A DNA stretch of 64,000 bases from Methanothrix harundinacea. Its GTDB lineage: Archaea; Halobacteriota; Methanosarcinia; Methanotrichales; Methanotrichaceae. Where the stretch lies: contig DAXT01000018.1 in the NCBI GenBank assembly GCA_002506535.1, positions 1 to 64,000 on the forward strand. Direction: 5' to 3'. Within the stretch, counting starts at the first letter, position 1; each line of letters opens with the position of its first letter. The position numbers and the translations under genes were made by a program. The notes below the pieces were generated by a model that was not told where the DNA came from, made no database searches, and saw nothing but the letters and a program-made list of their open reading frames with translations. This document shows positions 1-8,900 of the stretch, in pieces.

Positions 1-439
1 AATAGTTAGGTTCATGACTATAATTAGAGACTTGAACCTTTGACTCATAGAATTGCAGGCTTGGCGCATACTTTAGAGAAATTTACAACGTCTCCTGTTA
101 TTGGTATTGCAGGATTGCATGGTTTTAATTGACTCGATCCAAGGTAGTCTACCCAAAGCGAGTTGTCATGCACAATAACCATAACAGAAGGACTCAAACA
201 AAACGCTGGTACTTATGAGAGCCAATCCGATGCGACCCCCCCCCTTCCTGAGAAAGTGTGCAATCCTGCAATATCGGTAACTAGAGGCGTTGCAGGCTCT
301 TTGCAGGCTTTCTAAGCACGCGAACACAAATTTGCAATTCATATCGTCTACCCTTATTTTATACTGTGACGTAAATACAGCGATTATTTATAATAGTAAC
401 ATATACATATCTAATCACTATCATAGGGGGTAGCTTGCA
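1..439. other. AT-rich non-coding region upstream of the regulator gene
   Basis: No convincing gene is visible. The stretch is AT-rich and carries several copies of the word TTGCAGG, two of which belong to a 34-base imperfect inverted repeat (86-119 and 259-292). A TATA-like element, GATTATTTATAATA, lies at about 382-395, followed by AGGGGG at 425-430 just before the gene that starts at 440. The left part may be the tail of a gene or element outside the window. Confidence 0.6.
86..292. repeat. 34-base imperfect inverted repeat (arms 86-119 and 259-292)
   Basis: The arm at 259-292 matches the reverse complement of the arm at 86-119 at 28 of 34 positions, and the first 15 bases from TGCAATCCTGCAA are identical. 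The arms are 139 bases apart with no gene between them. Further TTGCAGG words flank both arms (53-59, 302-308). Such an arrangement fits a decayed miniature element or a pair of regulator sites for the downstream winged-helix gene; neither is proven. Confidence 0.55.
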
Positions 440-841
440 ATGAGAGAGGGATTAGCTGAGGCGCTAGGCGACAAATACCATGAGTTCGCAGATCTTTTGC
501 ATAGTTTTGGTGTCCAGCGTAATGTCGCCAAGGTCATCACATACCTGGCGGCCGCTGGCGAGTCGACGTCAAGAGATATCGAACGTGGGTCTGGTCTGAG
601 GCAACCCGAAGTCAGTATCGCGATGCGCACTTTGCGTCTCAACAATTGGATTCGCGAGTGGGAAATCAAGAGTACCGAAGGGAAAGGCCGACCTTCAAAG
701 GTTTATGCTCTGAGCACGCCGATAGACGAAATCATCAAGTCCATCGAGGAGGAAAGGCGGAAAAAGTCCGTAGAAGAGCTGGAATCCATACAGAAGCTTC
801 GGGATTTGGCGTCGACAAGCGCCCTGGTTCGCGAGCCGTGA
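440..841 (+). CDS. Winged-helix transcriptional regulator
   Basis: This 133-residue protein has the layout of small archaeal winged-helix regulators. Residues about 20-95 form a helix-turn-helix unit: the AAAGESTSRDIERGSGL stretch, then a recognition helix (QPEVSIAMRTLR), then a basic wing (EGKGRPSKVYAL). A charged helix (about residues 95-125) that could form a dimer coiled coil ends the protein. It resembles the TrmB/MarR-like and COG4738-type archaeal regulators, by eye only. A TATA-like box at about 382-395 and AGGGGG before the ATG support the start. Two unrecognised genes follow on the same strand, so it may control them. No ligand-binding domain is seen. Confidence 0.75.
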   Translation: MREGLAEALGDKYHEFADLLHSFGVQRNVAKVITYLAAAGESTSRDIERGSGLRQPEVSIAMRTLRLNNWIREWEIKSTEGKGRPSKVYALSTPIDEIIKSIEEERRKKSVEELESIQKLRDLASTSALVREP

Positions 842-937
842 GATTGGCTGAGTTCTCGTCACCTGGCGATCAGTTAATTGAACCAGGCTACTGGAAAGGT
901 GCGAAGGCGATCGTGGTTATGGAGGTGGAAACAGGCA

Positions 938-1348
938 ATGGGTGTACAGACCTTCGATGCTGAAGAAAAACGCAAGCGAATCAACGTCTTCAAGGTAGGC
1001 AAGCTCTGGGTCTTCAAGTACTTCTTCGCTGATAACCAGGATCTTTTCAGGCAGCTTGCCGATCATTACAACCGCGAGACGTACAGGTTCGAGTTCAAGT
1101 CGGTGGGAGAAAGGAACCAGGCGCTGAAGCTCCTCGAACGGAACGGATTTGACGCCTACCCCATCGAGGACCTGAAGGGTTATATGGTCAAGCTGGACAA
1201 GTTCAGCAAGTATGCTCCGGTCCTAAGGAACTCGGTGGCGTTCACGGAGACGCCCAAGGAGCGGATACTCTTGATGAAGGATCTAGCTGCGGTTGAGGAG
1301 GCGATCGAGTTCGGCGCAGAGATCTACGAGGGAGATGTGGCGTTCTGA
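938..1348 (+). CDS. Small protein of unknown function
   Basis: A 136-residue soluble protein that I do not recognise. The ATG at 938 is chosen because GGAGGTG (921-927) sits ten bases upstream; an earlier in-frame ATG at 878 has no such site and would add a basic, unusual N-terminus. The sequence starts with a charged segment and a strand-rich, aromatic region (FKVGKLWVFKYFF), followed by alternating helices; no cysteine cluster, membrane span or nucleotide-binding loop is seen. It lies between the winged-helix gene and a second unknown gene, 31 bases before the latter's start, so the three probably form one transcript. Confidence 0.6.
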   Translation: MGVQTFDAEEKRKRINVFKVGKLWVFKYFFADNQDLFRQLADHYNRETYRFEFKSVGERNQALKLLERNGFDAYPIEDLKGYMVKLDKFSKYAPVLRNSVAFTETPKERILLMKDLAAVEEAIEFGAEIYEGDVAF

Positions 1349-1379
1349 TCAAGGTAACTCGAAATTTAGGTGGGAATCG

Positions 1380-2267
1380 ATGGAGCTTTTAGAAGAAGAG
1401 ATTGTGCATTATTACGACCTTTATTGGCCCATTCTGTATTATGCAAATGATATACTCGAAGTTTTGGATAACGTGGAATCACCAAAAGATATCTCACGAT
1501 GTTCTTTGAAAGATGTTGCCAAGCTGAGATATAAGCTGTTCGACCAACCAGAGCTGATCGATGACTTTATCCAGGAAAATCCTATGAGCCTTTCTTGGCA
1601 AGATCTTGAGATCATAGCCAGCTGGAAAAATTGCCTCAAAGGTAGGTTCTTCATCGTTCGCCACCTAAAGAAATACACTGTATTTCTCGACGCTGAAGAC
1701 CCACCTAGGGCCTACGGTGTATTGGGGCTTTACACTCCCTTGAAGGAGCTGATAGACTCGTCTAATCTTCCGGTATCTGTCGAAGCGGTCCTCCTACCTT
1801 TCGAAAACAAGATCGTGTACGATGGCATCCTCGCACCTTCCAAAATCATCATCGGAAAAGGCATAAGCCGGGTCTTTGACAACAAGTACAACGAAGCCAA
1901 GATGCGCTTCGGGATCATAACAGCACTTCCGTTCCATCCCGAAAAAGCTGAACCGAGGGATGCCGATAAGCTGAAGATCTATCTGAAAAACGAGAACAGC
2001 CGCGAGATCCACTGGGAGGAGATAGGGGAGCTAATCCACAAAGATCCAGAACTGATGGCCCTCTACCACCAGGAGATGGGAAAGGTTTACGCCAGAACCT
2101 ACAGAAGGCGGCTTCGAGACATCGGGATCGAAAAGGGTTGGTTTGCGGTGACCGAAGGCCTGATCATCGCGGGCGCTACGACCAAAGACGAGGTCGAGAA
2201 GATTCTGCAAGATATCCTACCGGCCGAGAAAAGAATGTTCGTCTACGTCTTCCAGCTGAAGAGATGA
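1380..2267 (+). CDS. Conserved-looking hypothetical protein, 295 residues
   Basis: Function unknown. The ATG at 1380 is preceded by AGGTGGGA, so it is preferred over an in-frame start at 1293 that would overlap the previous gene. The first half holds helical segments rich in Tyr/Trp (YYDLYWPILYYAND) and a W-x-x-x-F type region around residues 90-110. The middle carries LPFENKIVYDGIL, a phrase I associate with uncharacterised, SEC-C-adjacent bacterial and archaeal proteins, but this is memory and not a search. The last third is basic (YARTYRRRLRDIG) and could bind nucleic acid. Codon use is less GC-biased than in the genes beyond 12.3 kb. Confidence 0.55.
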   Translation: MELLEEEIVHYYDLYWPILYYANDILEVLDNVESPKDISRCSLKDVAKLRYKLFDQPELIDDFIQENPMSLSWQDLEIIASWKNCLKGRFFIVRHLKKYTVFLDAEDPPRAYGVLGLYTPLKELIDSSNLPVSVEAVLLPFENKIVYDGILAPSKIIIGKGISRVFDNKYNEAKMRFGIITALPFHPEKAEPRDADKLKIYLKNENSREIHWEEIGELIHKDPELMALYHQEMGKVYARTYRRRLRDIGIEKGWFAVTEGLIIAGATTKDEVEKILQDILPAEKRMFVYVFQLKR

Positions 2268-2858
2268 TGACCCACCTTGCCCAAAAACTTTTAAAAACGC
2301 TCAAAACCCAGCCAGGGAGCCATCTCAAAGCCCCAACCCTTTCCTTCTGATAAAGCCGTACATGGGCGAGTTGTCCCGTGGAGTAATATCGATCGGCTGA
2401 TATACTCTCTTCGAACCTCTTTATTGGATACACGGCTGAAGCGGCATATTTTTACTAGTAAATACGTGCGAAAATCCCATTCCCTGCATAAAAATTACCT
2501 CGACACATATCGATTTTTAGATATAGATCCCTGAATTATTTACCAGTAAATAGGAATGGAATTTTTCCACTTTCACTGCCTTCTAGCTCACGACTGTCCT
2601 GGATAGGACTAAAATACCTTCATCCCAACGATGTTTTTTCGCAGCGGGCATAGCAGCATCAGATATACTCAAGCGCAAAAAGTTTTTTGGCTCCTCGCTG
2701 TTTTGCATTGAAAGGACATAGCTTAAAGATCGTCCAAATTGCAATACCGTTAAAGATGGCTCCGGCGGCTCTTTATACGCTTGATGCCCCTCCCGAGAAG
2801 CCCAGCTTATCAGACTGATGATCGGAAAGAGCAAATGGAAATATCGCCATTTCGCTGC
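2268..2858. other. Non-coding region between convergent genes, with repeat copies
   Basis: This 590-base stretch separates two convergent genes. It is AT-rich and holds one 36-base direct-repeat copy (2453-2488), a weaker relative of the same word at about 2541-2553, and the left arm of an 18-base perfect inverted repeat (2816-2833). A minus-strand reading frame over 2583-2834 has no ribosome site or recognisable motif and I do not call it a gene. Confidence 0.6.
2453..2488 (+). repeat. 36-base direct repeat, copy 1 (flanks the glucan synthase)
   Basis: Starts TACTAGTAAATACGTGCGAA and matches the copy at 12130-12165 at 33 of 36 positions in the same orientation. The two copies bracket the whole giant minus-strand gene, 9.7 kb apart. 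A diverged relative (TACCAGTAAATAG) lies at about 2541. The internal ACTAGT is a 6-base palindrome. It could be a regulator site, an insertion scar or a recombination site. Confidence 0.75.
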
Positions 2859-2901
2859 TCAGTTTATCCTTACCTCCACTAAATGCTCTTTCCGATCATC
2901 A
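2816..2901. terminator. 18-base perfect inverted repeat spanning the 3' end of the glucan synthase gene
   Basis: The left arm (2816-2833) and right arm (2884-2901) are exact reverse complements over 18 bases. The right arm lies inside the last codons of the minus-strand gene, and its stop codon is in the 50-base loop. A transcript reading leftward would form a long hairpin around its stop codon. This could be a terminator or RNA-stability element between convergent genes, or a trace of an inverted duplication. No long T-run follows. Confidence 0.55.
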
Positions 2902-5900
2902 ATAAGGTGTATCATCCCATCGCTCTGCAAAAGCCCGTCTATCATTACGCTCTGCTCTACCCCCGTCCTCGTAACCGTGATGTGGTAGAATGTCTCACGG
3001 TAACGGTAATGCACCTGAAACGATTCCCAATCGGCGGGGATACAAGGCTGAAATTGCAGCTTGTCCACTTCTAGCGTCAGCCCCAGCAGCGATTCCACTA
3101 TGAGACGGTACATCCAGCCCGCCGCACCGGTGTACCAAGTCCACCCGCCGCGTCCTGCGTGTGGCGGGAGGGCATAGACATCTGCTGCTACCACGTATGG
3201 CTCTGCTTTGTAGATCACAACCTGCTCTGGGGTCGAGCCATGGTTCAGAGGGTTGATCATTGCCAATAGCTCCCAGGCCCGGGTGCTGTCGCCCAAGGCG
3301 GCAAAGGCCATGGCTGCCCATACAGCGGCATGGGTGTACTGCCCGCCATTCTCTCTCACTCCCGGAATGTAGCCTCTGATGTAGCCAGGATCAGAGTCAG
3401 ACTTATCGAAGGGCGGCTTTAGGAGCTGTATCAGCAAGGCATCTCTTTTGACAAGTTGGCGATCCACTTCCTCCATAGCAACCTTTGATCGTTCCGCATC
3501 TCCTGCCCCGGATAGAACAGACCAGCTCTGGGAGATGGAATCGATCTGACATTCTGGATTGGCCGAGGACCCGAGGGTCTCTCCGTTATCGAAGTAGGCG
3601 CGCAGATACCAGTTGCCATCCCATCCGAACTCTTTGATCTTCTTGCGCAGATTGGCAGCCTCGCTGATGCATTGATTTGCGAAGGCTGGATCGTCACACA
3701 GAAGGGCGATCTCTGAGAACTTCATGAGCACATGGTACAGGAAGAAGGCCAGCCAGATGCTCTCACCTTTGCCCTGATATCCCACGCGGTTCATGGCGTC
3801 GTTCCAGTCTCCAGAGCCCATGAGGGGCAGGCCGTGCTGGCCAAAATCAAGGCCGTTCCTGATGGCTCTGACGCAGTGCTCGTAAAGGGTGCCGTACTCC
3901 TCCGACCTGGTGGGCAGGTCGTAGTAGGCGTCCTCGTCAGGCTTCAATGGCCTGCCCTCGATGAAGTTGATGCGCTCGTCAAGCACGTCGGTATCTCCAG
4001 TAGCTGTGACGTAACGGTGAGCCGCCAGCGGCAACCAGAGGTAATCATCCGAGCTGTGCGTCCGCACGCCTCGTCCCGATGGCGGGTGCCACCAGTGCAA
4101 AACATCTCCCTCCAGGAACTGGTGGGCCGCACAGCGCAGGAGATGTTTCCGGGCAAGCTGAGGTTCTGCATATATCAACGCCATTGAATCTTGCAGCTGG
4201 TCGCGGAAGCCGAATGCCCCGCTCGATTGGTAGAATCCGCTGCGCGCCCAGATGCGGCACGCCAGGGTCTGGTAGAGGAGCCAGCCGTTGGTGAGCACGT
4301 TGAGGGCCTTATCTGGGGTCTCCACGTAGACTGCGCCAAGGGTGCGGTTCCAGTAGCTCCACACCGCCTCTAGCGCAGCGCGTGCAGGACCTGACCCGCG
4401 AAAACGCTTGATCAGGCTGCGAACATCGTCAATACTTCGCCCGGTGCCCAAGGTGAAGACGATCTCGCTCTCCTGCCCGTCTGCCAGATCGATCTTGACC
4501 TGCATGGCTGCACATGGGTCCATGGCCGGCCCAACTCTGTTAGAGAGCCGCTCCCGCGCCAGGGCGGCAGGGTTGGCCAAGCTGCCGTTTCGGCCAAGGA
4601 ACTCGGTCCTGTCCCCAGAGAAGCTGCCCATCTCTTCGTTCACATCCAGGAAGACTATCCGTCCGGGAAAATCCGCATTGTACGGGTTTCTGGCAAGGAG
4701 GGCCCCTGTACTGGGATCGATCTCTGTGACAATGTGCATTCCAGACTTAGAACGCATCTCACCTAACACCAGCTCGACGTAGCTGGTCAAAGATAGCCTG
4801 CGAGATATTCCTGATTCATTGCGGAGCTTGAGCAGGTAAAACTTCACTGGCGCGTCTAATGCCACATATACCCACAGCTCGGATGCAATCCCGCTCTCTT
4901 TGTGCTCGAAAACGCTGTAACCGAACCCGTGCCTACAGGTGTAATGCGTCGGCCCGCGTGCCGGCATGGCCGTGGGCGACCAGAACTGGCCGCTCTCCTC
5001 GTCACGAATGTACAGAGCCTCGCCGCTGGTATCGCTCACAGGATCGTTATACCAGGGGGTAAGGCGGAACTGCTGGGAGTTCTCGCCCCACGTATATGCT
5101 CCGCCGCTCTCAGAGATTACTGTCCCGAAATTGGGATTTGATATCACATTCGACCACGGAACCGGTGTCGTCTGTCCAGGAGCGATCCGGATTATGTATT
5201 CGCGTCCATCCTTTGTGAACCCACCAAGACCGTTAAAGAAGATTAGATCCCGGCCGGTAGACATAACCGCCTCGTAGTTCTCGACACGGGGAGCCTGGAC
5301 CGGCTTTAAAAGAGGAACGGCTACTGAGAATCTGCATGTGCGTTCGAGCTGGTCCTCAAAATTTCCCCGGTCATCTGTGAAGATGGCTTTGGCCACGGCC
5401 TGTACCAGGACTCCCGCCTCTTCTGAGATCTGGTCTGCGTGTATTACGAAGACTCCGCCCGATCGCTCCTTGGTAAAGGTATCGGTGCTGATGGAGACCA
5501 GGCCCATAATTTCATCCTGGAGTTCCTGCCGATAGCCTGAGCGATCTTCGTTCCAGATCACCAGATCCACTGCAAGCCCCATCATATGCCAGTAGGCGTG
5601 AGCCCTCAAGAGCTGATGAGCCAGATCGATGTAAGACCGATCTCCGATCCGAAGGAGGACAATTGGGATATCGCCCGATATGCCGTAAGCCCACAGGCCT
5701 GACTGACCATGCTGGTTTTTCGAGAGAACGCCGGTACTTGCGCGCCAGTTTGAGCAGGGATAAATTATTGCGCTGGCAAGGCGCATATAAAGATTAATAT
5801 CGGCATCGGTGATGTTGAGCTGTTGCATAATCATCTGGTTGTGAGTCCAGGCCAGGTTGTGGACGCGGTCTGTCATGCGTACGTCGTGGTATTTATCAAT

Positions 5901-8900
5901 CAGTTCAATGGCCCTAGCTCGCGTCTCTGCCATTCCTGTGATGAAGTTCACCCGTGACGTCTCTCCTGGATCTATCGTAACAATGCACCTAATGGAAACT
6001 ATCGGATCCAAGACGGAGCCCTCGCTATCTGAGAGCTCTATTACTCCAGTCATTGCCACAGGATCCGCAACAGTTCTTCCCCTACCTATGAACTTGGAGC
6101 GATCCGTCTCAAAAGAAACCAGATCATCCTTGACCTTCTCCGCCGCCATCAGATGCAGCATCCAGGGCGTCTTCTCGTCCTTGGACCTCGGTCGGCGAGT
6201 GCATAGGATAGCAGATCTTTTGCGCAGGATCTTTGTCTCTACGAAGAGGTTGCTAAAAGCGGGATGTGTTGCATCTGCCGCTGGGGTCGTCAGAACGACC
6301 TCTGCATAGCTTGTCAGCTCAATCTTCCGCCTTATCGATGTGCGATTGGTGAGACTGATGCTACGTAACTCGACATCGTCCTCAGGCGAAACAACAACTT
6401 CTGTATAGGCATCAATCCCTAAAACCCTTGACCTGAACTCCGCCTTCGCTCCCTGGAATATGACCTGATAAGTCTTAGCTTTTTTACACACAGGCTGATA
6501 TCCTGCCGACCGGACATCATTGCTGTCCAGGTCGCGGATATAGAAAAACTGTCCCTCATTGTCGCGGGTAATATCGCCATGCCAGCGAGTGACTGCAATA
6601 TCCTTCCACTGGCTATAGCCTGCACCGGAACCAGAGATCATCACTCTGTAATCGCCGTTGGAGAGAAGGTGCACATCAGGCGTGGTGCTGTTCGGATCGT
6701 TGAAGACCCGCATGGACTTCTCACGCGCCAGCATGCCTGCCCTCCAGATTGATGGCGACGCCTCCGCTGCATGAGGATAGAATGGCTTAGCCTTGGGAAC
6801 CCTTTCTTGGAGAAGCAGATCCGCAGCCCGGAAGATGGGATTGGCCATGAATCTTCTTTGCATAGGTCGGTCTAACAAAACATAAGCCATAGAGAGAAAG
6901 CTCATGCCCTGGTGGTGGGCCATGAAGGACCGCACAGTTGCGCTTCTTTGACCTTGGATCAGACGTGACTGGGTGTAATCTATGGCCTCGTAGAAGCCAT
7001 ACTCACCCAGATAGCCCTCGTCTGCCATTCGCTGCAGATTGATGCAACCCTCTGCGGGAGAAACCATCAAGGCCAGAGCCGAGGCGTAAGGTGCTATCAC
7101 CAGGTCTTTGGCCAGCCCACGCTTAAACCCGAGCCCCGGCACTCCGAAAGCCCGGTACTGGTAGATCTGATTGACGTCTATGATATTGTAGCCAGATTCT
7201 GAGACGCCCCAGGGAACACTTCGTTGTTGACCATATTCGATCTGCCGCTTGACCGTCGACCTGTAGGTCTGATTGAGAAGGGTGTTCTCATAAGTCGGCA
7301 TAATCAATAGCGGCATGAGATACTCGAACATAGTCCCACCCCAGGAGAGCAAAGCCAGCTCTCCGCCTGCGGTGGTGAGCATGCGACCTAAGGAAAACCA
7401 GTGCTCCTGCTTCAGCCTCCCTTGGGCGATGGCAACGAAGCTGGATAGCCTGGCCTCAGATGCTAAAAGATCATAACAGCCCTCATCGCGCCTGGAATCG
7501 TCGACGTTGTAGCCTATGGCAAGAAGCCGACGCGACTCATTGAATAGGAAATCGTATTTTATATCAGCCAGCTCTCTGCAGTCGAGTGCAAGCATCTTGA
7601 TGGATGCGATCCTCTCGCCAGCGCATTTTTCCGCATCCATTGTCTTCTGACCGAGCTCTTGCAGCCACTTTCTTTCAGTTTGGCGGTCAACACCTTGGAA
7701 ATAGCTGCTGATTTGATCTATGATGGGCATCAGCTTTCTGGCCGTCTCCGAAACCTCTCGCAGCAATGGAATGAAGTCAAGTCTGAGCAGCTCAGCTTGT
7801 AGCTCGCTTCTCCTTCCTACCTGCTCTGTCAAGTCTTGCGCCGGAAATTCCTCATGGAGAGGATGTCCCATAATCCACATAGGCAACATAAGCCACGGTG
7901 CCATGAGGACCAGGTCGTCCAAATGGTCCCGGAGCTGAAGCTCATAAGCCCGTGTCCACCACAATAGATCATCATCAGCTTCCGATCCCAGGCGGTCCAT
8001 CATCAACGCCGCTGCCTTTGCCTGCCGGTCCAGCAATTGCCACGCTGCCGAGAGGTTGCATGGAGGCGACTGAAGCTCTGTCCAGAATCGATCGATCTGC
8101 ACGAGCACCTGTGGGGGCCCCATTTCCCCTCGGACCCCGTCTGCAGACCCACCGCCTCCGTTGGCAGCTTCCCTTATGATCTGCAGCGTATCCTGAAGAC
8201 CGTTAAACGCCTGATCTGGCAGGATCTTCTGGTCCATAAGCTCGATTTGCCCTTGCTGCAGGGTCAGCAGATGACCTGCCAGGTTACCGCTATCCACAGT
8301 TGAGATGTACTTTGGCTGCATCGGTTCAAGCAGCTTAGTATCGTACCAGTTGTAAAAGTGGCCCTGGAACCGTTCCAGGTTTTTCATTGTCTGAAGAGCG
8401 CAAGCGTTCCGCTCTATCAGCTTTCCTGCCGAGATGTAACCGAAGTCGTATGCTGCCAGGTTCGCGAGCAGTGACAATCCCATATTCGTAGGCGATGTGC
8501 CGTTGGCAACCACTGAACGCGGTTCCTCCTGATAGTTGTCCGGCGGAAGCCAGTTGTTGTCGGGTCCCACGAACGTCTCGAAGAACTTCCAAGTCCTCCT
8601 CGAAAGCTTGCGCAGGAAGATCGTCTGATCCTCGTCAAGTTTTGCTTTAGGTGTGTCAGGGGGCAGGCTGATCCACCAGGCAACAGCAGGTGCGAGGCTC
8701 CAAGATACCAGCAGCGTCCAGACGATGTACAGCACATCAGGACGCCAAAACGCCAGATAGGAGGTTGTGGCAACGGCTACTGCTGGGGCTATCCACATCG
8801 ACTGGTAGAATCCCGCTAGATCACTCTTCCCACTATTTCTTGAACTGCTCGAAGAGGTCCATTCCAGCAGCCGTTTATGGGTGAAGAGCATTCGCCCTCC

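Noticed and set aside
2583..2834. 83-residue minus-strand frame downstream of the glucan synthase gene
   Set aside because: It begins with the inverted-repeat arm, has no ribosome site and no motif, and overlaps an AT-rich spacer.
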